38,242 nt of DNA from Acidobacteriota bacterium (GTDB lineage: Bacteria > Acidobacteriota > Terriglobia > Versatilivoradales > Versatilivoraceae). The notes under the pieces are model-generated. The model had not been told where the DNA came from. It saw only the letters and a list, made by a program, of their open reading frames with translations, and made no database searches. The position numbers and the translations under genes are program-made. Of the stretch, positions 16,641 through 24,299 are shown piece by piece. The stretch's first letter is position 1; every line of letters begins with the position of its first letter. Location of the stretch: NCBI GenBank assembly GCA_022821775.1, contig JAJECY010000135.1:1-38242 (forward strand), in the 5' to 3' direction.

Positions 16641-17009
16641 CTAGCCGGGCTCGGCGTCGGCGTCGCCGACATAGGTATTGGACAGCTTGGCGTAGTCCTC
16701 GCGGACGGGACTGAAAATATCCAGCGCCCGCACGGGTCCGCCCACGGCGATGGCCTTGTGGTAGACGTTGGGGGGAACCAGGAACATCGACCCCGCCTCG
16801 CAGACCCGGGTCTGATCTCCGATCGTCATCTTCAGCTTGCCCTCCAGCACGATCCCCCCCTGCTCGTGGGGATGGTTGTGCAGGGGAACCACGGCGCCCT
16901 CCTCGATCTCCAGGTAGGAGAGCATGAGGTTCTTGCCGTAGGGGGTACGGAGGCGGACTCCGGGCTGAAGCTCGAGGGCCGGAAGTTCCTTGATGTCGAT
17001 AAAGGGCAT
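16641..17009 (-). CDS. single-domain cupin protein
   Basis: A 122-residue cupin with motif 1 in PLHNHPHEQGGIVLEGKL (a His-rich metal site and Glu) and motif 2 near PPNVYHKAIAVGG. Such small cupins act as sugar-binding, isomerase-like or dioxygenase-like proteins, or as sensors, and the exact role cannot be read. The ATG at 17009 was chosen because GGAGGAG sits about eight bases upstream and the protein then begins exactly at the cupin fold. The longer frame to 17111 has no support. It lies between the toroid protein and the exported paralogs, which suggests the same pathway. Confidence 0.9.
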   Translation of the reverse strand: MPFIDIKELPALELQPGVRLRTPYGKNLMLSYLEIEEGAVVPLHNHPHEQGGIVLEGKLKMTIGDQTRVCEAGSMFLVPPNVYHKAIAVGGPVRALDIFSPVREDYAKLSNTYVGDADAEPG

Positions 17010-17122
17010 GTCGTCTTCTCCTCCTTCCATGGTTGTGAGATTGCGGCCAACACGACCGAGCAACCGAACGGCCCTGCATCGGGATGCGCCCGGACCGGCG
17101 CCGCTCTCCAATCGAGGATGGC

Positions 17123-18109
17123 TCAGCCGCCCAGGGCCTGGTGCACCTCGTCCAGCCAGACGACCATCTCGGCGGTGGCGTCGTTACTGCTCATCTGTCC
17201 GAATTTCCAGCAACCGTCCTCGGCCTGAGAGGCCAGCAGATTGTCGCCCACCCGGGCGGCCATTTCCGCGTATTTGCGCTCACCTGTCAGAGTGTAGAGG
17301 TTGGAGGCGGCCCAGGCCACCTTTCCCGCCCTCAGGCTCCTGTAGTTGAAATCGCTGGCTATCTCGGCCAGCCTCAGGTAGTCCTTCGCCAGACGGAGCC
17401 ACTCCCCCTGCCCGGTCGCCTTGTACAGGTTGGCCAGAAAGCCGGCGGCGATTCCGGGATGAAAGAAGTATTCGTCCCGCTCGGCAGAGGCGTTCAGCAC
17501 GAAACGGATCTCTTCCTCCGGATTGAAGTTCGATTGGAGGCCGCCTGCACGGCTGTAGACCGAATAGAGCTGTTCCGGGTAGTTGGGCTGCAGCCCCATC
17601 AACCGCTTCATCCAGCGGCCGACCCCCAGGCTCTCCCGCATCCGGCCGGTGTAGAGGGCGGCCTGGCCCCCTCCGCTCACCACCCATAGATCCTGCAGGA
17701 CCCGAGCGGTTCTCTGGGTCGGGCTGGAATAGAATCCGCCGCTCTCCTCATCGAAAAAGCGCAACACGAAATCCATGCCCCTTTGAGACAGGTCGAAGTG
17801 CCCCTGGCGATGGGCCGCGATGATGACCCAGATGTTGTAGTAGATGTAGTAGTACCCGTTGGTTTCCGGCAAGCGGGGCCCGAAGTCTCCGTCCGGGCCC
17901 TGGCCGTGCCGGCGAATCCAGTCCAGCAGCCGATTGGCCTCGGCGCTGGCCCCGCTGACCATCAAGGCCAACGGGACCTTGTAGTAGTCCGCCAGCCCGC
18001 GTTCCGGCGAACCGAAGCCCCCGTCCGGCCTCAACTGTCGCATCAGAAAGCGGCAGCCCCTGTCACGGCCTCGCCGGAAGCGGTCCTTGGACTTGGATCT
18101 TGATCCCAT
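17123..18109 (-). CDS. alpha/alpha-toroid protein of unknown function
   Basis: A 328-residue soluble protein without a signal peptide. Recurring motifs suggest the alpha/alpha-barrel fold of terpene cyclases, prenyltransferases or glycan lyases/hydrolases: LRPDGGFGSPERG (27-39), QGPDGDFGP and EESGGFYSS. Helical repeats with paired aromatic residues follow. No DxDD or other squalene-cyclase acid motif is visible, so a terpene role is unlikely. A role in sugar or uronate processing would fit the neighbours but is not shown. The start at 18109 is backed by a near-perfect ribosome-binding site (GGAGGTGAT). The aldo/keto reductase gene ends 30 bases upstream. Confidence 0.8.
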   Translation of the reverse strand: MGSRSKSKDRFRRGRDRGCRFLMRQLRPDGGFGSPERGLADYYKVPLALMVSGASAEANRLLDWIRRHGQGPDGDFGPRLPETNGYYYIYYNIWVIIAAHRQGHFDLSQRGMDFVLRFFDEESGGFYSSPTQRTARVLQDLWVVSGGGQAALYTGRMRESLGVGRWMKRLMGLQPNYPEQLYSVYSRAGGLQSNFNPEEEIRFVLNASAERDEYFFHPGIAAGFLANLYKATGQGEWLRLAKDYLRLAEIASDFNYRSLRAGKVAWAASNLYTLTGERKYAEMAARVGDNLLASQAEDGCWKFGQMSSNDATAEMVVWLDEVHQALGG

Positions 18110-18139
18110 GGGTCATCACCTCCACTTGGAAGGCCGCCG

Positions 18140-19084
18140 TCAAATCAGGTCCTGCCAATGGGTGGGGTCCACCAGGGCCGGATCGGACAGCGACAGCCCG
18201 GCCAGCGCCGGCATCATGGCCTCCGGCAGTGGGCCTCGGGAAAGGCCGGAAACATTGGACTCCAACTCGGCCTCATTCTTCAATCCCATCAGGACCGACG
18301 AGATCTCAGGCAGGGAAAGGCAGAACCGAACAGCGGCCTCGGCCAGACCGTCCACCTCCGAACCCAGGACCTGCAGGATCTTCGAAGCCTGCTCCCGAAG
18401 CGGAGCCAGCCTCTCGGGCAAGGAATCGATCTGAGGCGTGAGCACTCCCCGCAAGAAAACGGACCGCACAAAGACACCCACACCCTTGCGGGCGGCTTCC
18501 GGAAAGACTCGCCGCCTCATTTTCTGGTTGAGCAAACTGAAGGGGACCTGCAGCACCTGGAACAGCGGGTCTTTCAGGACGGCCAGCGCATCCTCTTCCC
18601 CATAGCAGGTCGCTCCCGCCAGCCGGATCTTCCCCTGGGACCGGGCCTCCTCCAGCGAATCCCGGATGGCGGTTTCTCTCAACAGCTTCTCGGTGGCGTT
18701 GTGGATGTAGAGCAGGTCGATGGCTTCCACCTGAAGCGCGCGCAGGCTGGATTCAATCGACTGGAACACCTGGTTCCGCTGTGCGGCGGCGCCCATCTCG
18801 CTGACCGGATGATCGAAGATCACCTTGCTGGAAATCCGCGGCCCGGGCGACAGGTCCTTCAGAGCCCGTCCGATCACCTCCTCGCTGTCGCCATAGGCCC
18901 GGGCCGTATCCAGCCAATTGATCCCCCGGTCCACAGCCCGGTGAATCAGCCGGATCGAGTCCTGAAGAGATGGCCGGGAATACTGAGGCGAGCCCTTGAA
19001 CCCGTAATCCAGCCCGATCTCGGCCGTGCCCAGAGACACCTCGGAGGCCGTCAACCCGGTATTGCCCAGCTTGCGAAGTCTCAT
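18140..19084 (-). CDS. aldo/keto reductase
   Basis: NAD(P)H-dependent cytoplasmic oxidoreductase of the AKR superfamily, 314 residues. The catalytic tetrad is present: D59 (NWLDTARAYGDSEE), Y64, K87 (ISSKVIF) and H128 (LLYIHNA). The N-terminal beta-hairpin (MRLRKLGNTGLTASEVSLGT) matches family members acting on sugars and small carbonyls. The start at ATG 19084 begins exactly at that motif. A TTG at 19102 is an alternative. It appears to be the first gene of a five-gene minus-strand cluster running to 13099, and a repeat cassette sits just upstream. Confidence 0.92.
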   Translation of the reverse strand: MRLRKLGNTGLTASEVSLGTAEIGLDYGFKGSPQYSRPSLQDSIRLIHRAVDRGINWLDTARAYGDSEEVIGRALKDLSPGPRISSKVIFDHPVSEMGAAAQRNQVFQSIESSLRALQVEAIDLLYIHNATEKLLRETAIRDSLEEARSQGKIRLAGATCYGEEDALAVLKDPLFQVLQVPFSLLNQKMRRRVFPEAARKGVGVFVRSVFLRGVLTPQIDSLPERLAPLREQASKILQVLGSEVDGLAEAAVRFCLSLPEISSVLMGLKNEAELESNVSGLSRGPLPEAMMPALAGLSLSDPALVDPTHWQDLI

Positions 19085-19137
19085 GGCTGGCCGCGATCTC
19101 AAGTCCCGGCATCGCTCCGGGCTGAAACAGCAGTGAA

Positions 19138-19168
19138 TAGTGGATAGTGATTAGTGGATAGTGATTAG
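19138..19168 (+). repeat. heptamer tandem array (TAGTGGA/TAGTGAT)
   Basis: Four alternating 7-base units and a partial fifth. It is the left boundary of a short cassette whose inverted partner lies at 19256-19286, in the 268-base spacer between the aldo/keto reductase and the next cupin. Confidence 0.85.
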
Positions 19169-19255
19169 ACCCAAACGTTAAGCATCTTGTCGGACTCGGC
19201 TCAGTCGTTCAAAATACACAACCAGGTCGTCAGGCACGTTCCGGTTCCCGAAAAC

Positions 19256-19286
19256 CTTCACTCTCCACTCTTCACTCTCCACTTTT
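19256..19286 (-). repeat. heptamer tandem array, inverted
   Basis: Units CACTCTC, CACTCTT and CACTCTC, then CACTTTT, in inverted orientation relative to 19138-19168. About 87 bases lie between the two arrays. Confidence 0.8.
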
Positions 19287-19352
19287 CTGAAGCACCTCTG
19301 TTTCACTCTGAATGATCCGTCCCGTCGTCGGGGACGGGGGGCCTGCTTGTTT

Positions 19353-19727
19353 CTAGCTAGCGGATTGGTCCAATTGCGGCTTGCCGAAGAAGAGAACAAC
19401 TCTCAGGGGCGAAGTCCCGTTGTTCTCGAAGCCGTGGGGCACCCCTGCAGGCACCAGGATGGCATCCCCGGCAGAGACGTCCAGGCGGTCGTCTCCAATC
19501 CACATCCTTCCCCGGCCCTGCGTGAAGTAGTAGATCTCCTCCAGAGCGCCCTCTTCCTCGTGGGTGTGGGTGCCTTCGCTGGTCCCCGGATCGAGCTCCC
19601 AAACGTGAAAGCGCGTCCCCAGGCGGCTCTTGCCGTCAAAAAAGGACCGTATTTGAATGGCGCCCCGGCCCTCGTGGACACCCTCCACTCGCCGGACCCC
19701 GGCTGAATCGTTTTCCTTGAAAAACAT
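19353..19727 (-). CDS. cupin-domain protein
   Basis: A 124-residue small cupin. Motif 1 is GTHTHEEEGALEEIYYFTQGRG and motif 2 is PAGVPHGFENNG, giving the usual 3-His/1-Glu metal site. The start at ATG 19727 follows GAGG by about 12 bases. It has its own well-formed promoter on the minus strand (TTGAGT and TACAAT, 18 bases apart), embedded in an inverted repeat shared with the divergent aldolase gene. The role is unknown; sugar-pathway cupins of this size act as isomerases or as binding proteins. Confidence 0.9.
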   Translation of the reverse strand: MFFKENDSAGVRRVEGVHEGRGAIQIRSFFDGKSRLGTRFHVWELDPGTSEGTHTHEEEGALEEIYYFTQGRGRMWIGDDRLDVSAGDAILVPAGVPHGFENNGTSPLRVVLFFGKPQLDQSAS

Positions 19728-19762
19728 GGTCAAAGTGATCCTCTGCAGGCCAAAGGCGAGAA

Positions 19763-19813
19763 ATTGTAACAGAGTGCCGTCAGGAAACTCAATTTGGAGG
19801 AAGCAATTGAGTT
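19763..19813 (-). promoter_or_regulatory. promoter and candidate operator between cupin and DapA-family gene
   Basis: On the minus strand, TTGAGT (19787-19792) and TACAAT (19763-19768) form a good promoter for the cupin. The half-sites AACTCAATT (19786-19794) and AATTGAGTT (19805-19813) form a perfect 9-bp inverted repeat with a 10-base gap. Their centres are 19 bases apart, about two helical turns, and the -35 lies inside one half-site. This suits binding of a dimeric regulator that could control both divergent genes. No regulator gene adjoins it. Confidence 0.65.
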
Positions 19814-19885
19814 CCCGCTAGCGCACCGATTCCGATCTACTTACAATGGAGGACTTCATTGCCGCCAGGAACAGGAGGTTTGCCG

Positions 19886-20836
19886 ATGCCCTTGACCAGT
19901 GACACCTTGAAAGGCATGTGGGCCGGAATGCCGGTCCCCTGGACCGCACAGGACCAGGTGGACGAAGAGGCCTTGCGGGAGAACGTCCGGCGGATGTGCC
20001 GGGCCGGCGCTCACGGGGTATACACCCACGGAACCACGGGAGAGTTCTATGCCCAGACGCCGGAGGAGTGGCGGCAGGTGGCGCGGGTCACGGTCGAGGA
20101 GTGCCGGCCGTTCGGAACTCCCACCCAGGTCGGATGCACCGCCCTGTGGACGGCCGAGGTTGTTCGCCGGGTCCGGTTCGCCCAGGAGATCGGAGCCGGC
20201 GGCGTCCAGGTGGCCTTCCCCTTCTGGCTGGCTCTGTCTGACGCCGAGGCTGTCGAATTTCTGAACGAGGTCACCCGACAGGCGCCCGGGATGCCGCTGA
20301 TTCTCTACAACACCGGGCGGGCCAAGAAGCCCCTGACCCCCGACCTGCTCAAGCGCCTGCTGGATCAGGACCTGCCCTTGATCGGGTGCAAGGGGGTCAA
20401 CAGTCCGGATGAGGCCGCGGCCTTTCTGGACCTGGATCCCGGGCTCAGGATCTTCGTGGGTGAAGAAAAGCTGGCTGATTGGTGGCATGCCGGGGTGCGC
20501 GGTTCCTACAGCTCCCTGGTCTATGCCTGCCCCAAGCTGATGCTGCGCTATTTTCAGCTCTGCGAAGAGGGCCATCCCGAGGCAGTGGAGATCGGCCAGG
20601 GCCTGCAGCGCCTCTTCCGGGAGTTCGTGTTGCCGCTCCTGCAAGAGGGCTTCACCGATACCGCCTTCGACCGCACCTTCGCGGCGGCCACCGGATTTCT
20701 GACCGGGGAACTGCTTTCCAGCCGTCCTCCCTACCGTGCGACCACCCGGAATCACGTGGACCGGTTCCGGCAATGCTGCCTGAGGCTCTTCCCCCGGTTC
20801 CTGGAAGAGAGCCGCGTTACCGCCGCAGCCGGCTGA
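19886..20836 (+). CDS. DapA/NanA-family class I aldolase (dihydrodipicolinate synthase family)
   Basis: A 316-residue Schiff-base lyase or synthase of the DHDPS/N-acetylneuraminate lyase family. The catalytic elements are present: GTTGE at 49-53, the YNTG tyrosine at Y141, and the lysine K169 in LIGCKGVN. The family acts on pyruvate plus an aldehyde, or on 2-keto-3-deoxy sugar acids. Because the neighbours are catabolic and no lysine-biosynthesis genes are nearby, a sugar-acid role is more likely than DapA proper. The ATG at 19886 has a strong AGGAGG upstream. It is divergent from the cupin with a shared operator-like repeat. Confidence 0.92.
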   Translation: MPLTSDTLKGMWAGMPVPWTAQDQVDEEALRENVRRMCRAGAHGVYTHGTTGEFYAQTPEEWRQVARVTVEECRPFGTPTQVGCTALWTAEVVRRVRFAQEIGAGGVQVAFPFWLALSDAEAVEFLNEVTRQAPGMPLILYNTGRAKKPLTPDLLKRLLDQDLPLIGCKGVNSPDEAAAFLDLDPGLRIFVGEEKLADWWHAGVRGSYSSLVYACPKLMLRYFQLCEEGHPEAVEIGQGLQRLFREFVLPLLQEGFTDTAFDRTFAAATGFLTGELLSSRPPYRATTRNHVDRFRQCCLRLFPRFLEESRVTAAAG

Positions 20837-20861
20837 GGCGGGGGGGCGGGTTGCCTGAAAC

Positions 20862-20990
20862 AACCACAAAAAGAGGAATCCACCAAGACACACGAAGGAC
20901 GACCAAGGGCCACCAAGGCGCTGAATAGAGGCCAGTCGTTTCCAGAAAAAATCCTGTGCATCCTGTGCATCGATGTTCAATTTGGGGGCC
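20862..20990. repeat. intergenic repeat-like spacer sequence
   Basis: Contains CCACCAAGACACACGAAGG and ATCCTGTGCATCCTGTGCAT, low-complexity direct repeats typical of dispersed spacer elements. I believe similar text occurs in other bacterial genomes, but this is recollection. An open frame runs through it into the peptidase gene and is not likely to be translated. Confidence 0.5.
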
Positions 20991-21002
20991 AACGAGCAAA
21001 GT

Positions 21003-23138
21003 ATGAAGAACACGAATGACCCTCGACCGACCGATTCCCCTGGATCGGTTTCCGTCCGTCTGGATTCAGAAGGGTTGGGAGCCGGCTCCCCCGCCCCCGG
21101 GTTCCGGCGGCTCGCCACCATCTCCCGGCTGGCATCCTGGCTTGCGCTGACGGCGCTGACCCTTTCGAGCGCCCAGGCCCGGCAAGCCCCGCCCGAAACC
21201 CGGACCTCCCACTACACCATCCAGGTCAAGCTTTTACCCGAGCAGCGCCTTCTGACGGGAAGCCAGGTGGTGGAATGGCGCAACGCCACCGGGAAGCCGG
21301 CCGGCGAGCTGTGGTTCCATCTCTACTGGAACGCCTGGCTGAACAACCGCAGCACCTGGCTGCGAGGGGACTCCCTGCGCTCCCGGCGCCGTTCCTCCCT
21401 GCGAAATCCGCAGCCGGGAGACTGGAGCTACCTCCGGGTGGAATCTCTGAAGGTGGAGGCCGGCGGGCCCTTCCGGGAATCGGACCGCACCTCCGCCATG
21501 GTCTTCGCCTCCCCGGACGACGGCAACGAGGACGATCGAACCGTACTGGTGGTCCCCCTGGAGCGGCAGGTGCAGCCCGGCGAGACCGTCAGGGTCTCCA
21601 TCGACTGGAAGGCCAAGATCCCGCGCACTTTTGCTCGAACCGGCTTCCGCGGCAATTTCTTCTTCATGGCCCACTGGTTTCCCAAGCTGGGAGTATTTCA
21701 GGCCGACGGCACCTGGAACTGCCACCAGTTCCACGCCGCCACCGAGTTCTTTTCCGACTACGGGAACTACGACGTCCGCATGACCGTTCCGGCCGGTTGG
21801 AAGCTCGGCGCCACCGGCGTGCAGCTCGGGGTGATCGATAACGACGACGGCACCTCGACCCATCGCTACCAGCAGGATAACGTCCATGGCTTTGCCTGGA
21901 CGACCAGCCCGGACTACCTGGAGGTTCGCCGCCGTTTCGACCATCCCGGCCTCAAATCGATAGATATTCGCCTGCTCTACCAGCCCGAGCACCAGGGACA
22001 GGTGGACCGCCACTTTCACGCCACCGAGGAGGCCTTGAAGCTCTACGGCCTCTGGTTCGGGGAGTACCCCTACGGTCACCTGACAGTGGTGGACCCCGCC
22101 TGGCGAAGCGGGGCCCGGGGCATGGAATACCCCACCCTCTACACCTGCGGCACCCGCTATCTCAACCCCTTCGGCGGCGGAGCTCCGGAAGGGGTCACCA
22201 TCCATGAGGCCGGTCACCAGTTCTGGTACGGGCTGGTGGGCAACAACGAATTCGAACACGCCTGGCTGGACGAAGGGATCAACACCTTTGCCACGGCCAG
22301 GGTCTTTGAGGCGGCCTACGGCAAGAGAGCCCCTGTGTACCGCTTCTTTCGGGGCTTTTTCCCGGTCATGATCCCAGAGATCCAGGCGGGGCGCATTCAG
22401 AACAGCCGGCGCCATCGGTTTCTCCCGGCAGCCCGGGGTGAAATTCCGGCCACCCCCAGCTACCTCTACCACCCCTCCACCTCGGGAGCCACCAGTTACA
22501 CCAAGACCGCTCTGTGGCTGCTGGCCCTGGAGCGTCGCCTGGGATGGGACGTCCTGCAGCGGATCCTCTCGACCTTCTTCGAGCGATCCCGTTTCCGCCA
22601 CCCCACTCCCGAGGAATTCTTCCGCGTAGCCCACCAGGTTTCGGGACAGGACCTTACCCCCTTCTTCGAGCAGGTCTTTCACCGGGACCGGGTCTTCGAC
22701 TACAGCGTGGAGTCGGTTTCCAGCGTGAAAGTGGAGACCAGAGGCTTTGTCGACAAGGATGGGCAATTCCTTCTCCTGGCGGAAACGGCCGATTCCCAAA
22801 CAACCGAAGAAACGTCCGTCCTCTACGAGACAACCGTGCTCTTGCGGCGGCTCGGGGATGGAGTGCTTCCGCAGGACATCCTGCTGAAGTTCGAAGACGG
22901 CGAGGAGTTCAGAACACGGTGGGACGGCAAGCACCCCTGGAAGCTCTACCGGCTGGTCAAGCCCTCCAAGCTCGACTACGCCGCCGTGGATCCCGAGTTG
23001 ACCAACCCGCTGGATGTCGATTTCACCAACAACAGCCGCCGCCTGCAGCCTCAGGCCAACCTGCCGGCCACCAAATGGGCCCTCAAGTGGCTGATCTGGC
23101 TCCAGGATTACCTGCAGACCGTGCTGGCTCTGCTATAG
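21003..23138 (+). CDS. M1-family zinc metallopeptidase
   Basis: Exported or membrane-attached aminopeptidase-like protein of about 711 residues. The zinc site is HEAGH (H401, E402, H405) followed 18 residues later by E424 in NEFEHAWLDEG. Upstream, RGMEYPTLY takes the place of the GxMEN exopeptidase motif. The N-terminus is unusual. About 45 polar residues precede a hydrophobic signal-like segment (ISRLASWLALTALTLSSAQA), so the true start may be a later codon. A hydrophobic C-terminal helix (LKWLIWLQDYLQTVLALL) could anchor it. The next gene begins 6 bases after its stop, so the two are almost certainly co-transcribed. Confidence 0.92.
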   Translation: MKNTNDPRPTDSPGSVSVRLDSEGLGAGSPAPGFRRLATISRLASWLALTALTLSSAQARQAPPETRTSHYTIQVKLLPEQRLLTGSQVVEWRNATGKPAGELWFHLYWNAWLNNRSTWLRGDSLRSRRRSSLRNPQPGDWSYLRVESLKVEAGGPFRESDRTSAMVFASPDDGNEDDRTVLVVPLERQVQPGETVRVSIDWKAKIPRTFARTGFRGNFFFMAHWFPKLGVFQADGTWNCHQFHAATEFFSDYGNYDVRMTVPAGWKLGATGVQLGVIDNDDGTSTHRYQQDNVHGFAWTTSPDYLEVRRRFDHPGLKSIDIRLLYQPEHQGQVDRHFHATEEALKLYGLWFGEYPYGHLTVVDPAWRSGARGMEYPTLYTCGTRYLNPFGGGAPEGVTIHEAGHQFWYGLVGNNEFEHAWLDEGINTFATARVFEAAYGKRAPVYRFFRGFFPVMIPEIQAGRIQNSRRHRFLPAARGEIPATPSYLYHPSTSGATSYTKTALWLLALERRLGWDVLQRILSTFFERSRFRHPTPEEFFRVAHQVSGQDLTPFFEQVFHRDRVFDYSVESVSSVKVETRGFVDKDGQFLLLAETADSQTTEETSVLYETTVLLRRLGDGVLPQDILLKFEDGEEFRTRWDGKHPWKLYRLVKPSKLDYAAVDPELTNPLDVDFTNNSRRLQPQANLPATKWALKWLIWLQDYLQTVLALL

Positions 23139-23144
23139 CAACTC

Positions 23145-24152
23145 ATGGACGCACGCACTCATTTCCTTGCCGGACTCAGGCTGATTCTGAGAACACCGTC
23201 GCTGCTGGCCTGGGTCTATTTCACCACTCTTGTCGTGGCGCTTCCCCTGACCCTGGCCATGAAGCACCTGCTGCAGGGTTCTTTCGAAGGCAGCCTGGTG
23301 GAAGACAATCTGCGCCGGGGCTTCGACCTGTCCTGGTACGAGGAGTTTGCCGCCAACAGTTCAGGACTGGGAACGACTTTCGGGCCCCGGGTGGTGGGTA
23401 TCCTCCCCGTACTGAGCAACCTGGAGCGGCTGTTGGACGGAAAGCTGCACCAGGTCGACCCCGCGGTGGTCGGGGCCGGCATCCTGATGGTGCTGGCCTG
23501 GTCGCTCCTGCTGGGGGGGATCCTAAGCCGATTCGCTCATGAGGAGGGACCCCACTCGCGCTCCGGCTTCCTGGCCCAGGGAGGTCTTTTCTTCTGGAGG
23601 TTCCTGCGACTTTCGGTGATCTCGGGGCTGATCTACTGGGGGATTATCCGGGGCGTCGGACAGCCTCTGCACGGCTGGATCGAAAGCGCCACCCGGGACA
23701 CCACCGTGGAGCGGACGGTTCTGATCTACACCCTCCTGGCCTACGCCCTGGTGGGAATGCTGTTCCTGATAACCCTACTGGTGCTGGACTACGCCAGGAT
23801 CTCCCTGGTGGTGGAAGAGCGCCGCAGCGTCCTGCTGGCGCTGGTTCGGGCCCTGGGGTTCGTCAAGGACCACCACCGCGCCGTGCTGGGCCTCTACCTG
23901 CTGTTGGCCGCCGCCGCCCTCCTCTGGTTTCTTGCCTATACGTGGTTGGCCCCGGGACCCAACCAGTCCACCTGGACCGCGGTCCTGCTGGCGTTCTCGC
24001 TCGGTCAGGCCTACCTGGTGGGACGGTGGATCCTCAAACTCTGGTTCCTGGCAAGCCAGACCCGCCTGTTTGTTTCCTCAAAGCCCCGGACTCCGCCGGC
24101 CGAGGTGACAGAAGATTCCCCTTGGGAAGACGGTCCAACCCCAGCCTACTGA
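23145..24152 (+). CDS. multi-spanning membrane protein of unknown function
   Basis: A 335-residue protein with about six membrane helices: near residues 18-40, 110-130, 150-170, 195-222, 245-262 and 272-292. A large non-membrane loop of about 70 residues lies between helices 1 and 2. The C-terminus is cytoplasm-like and proline-rich. Text in the middle (LDYARISLVVEERRSVLLALVRALGFVKDHH) resembles membrane proteins annotated only as hypothetical. It is tightly linked to the upstream M1 peptidase (6 bases), suggesting that they act together, for instance as a membrane peptidase assembly. That link is inferred only from spacing. Confidence 0.85.
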   Translation: MDARTHFLAGLRLILRTPSLLAWVYFTTLVVALPLTLAMKHLLQGSFEGSLVEDNLRRGFDLSWYEEFAANSSGLGTTFGPRVVGILPVLSNLERLLDGKLHQVDPAVVGAGILMVLAWSLLLGGILSRFAHEEGPHSRSGFLAQGGLFFWRFLRLSVISGLIYWGIIRGVGQPLHGWIESATRDTTVERTVLIYTLLAYALVGMLFLITLLVLDYARISLVVEERRSVLLALVRALGFVKDHHRAVLGLYLLLAAAALLWFLAYTWLAPGPNQSTWTAVLLAFSLGQAYLVGRWILKLWFLASQTRLFVSSKPRTPPAEVTEDSPWEDGPTPAY

Positions 24153-24299
24153 GCCGCCCCGGATCTGGGTTCCTTCCATGAGGGGGAGCCGTCGCGAGGC
24201 CGTTGGCTGGGACTGAGCCGCAGGTCGCCGGCATGGATGGGTCCTGAGAGGACCTGCAAGGCGCGGTGGCGATTTCGCGGGTATCAGTGCAATAGCGTG

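Noticed and set aside
19178-19399. Small protein gene between the aldo/keto reductase and the cupin
   Set aside because: The frame runs through the heptamer arrays and overlaps the cupin gene, with no ribosome-binding site or family similarity.
24236-24256. Terminator between the convergent membrane-protein and orphan genes (GGTCCT-GAG-AGGACC)
   Set aside because: Only a 6-bp stem with no T-run; chance occurrence is likely in this composition.
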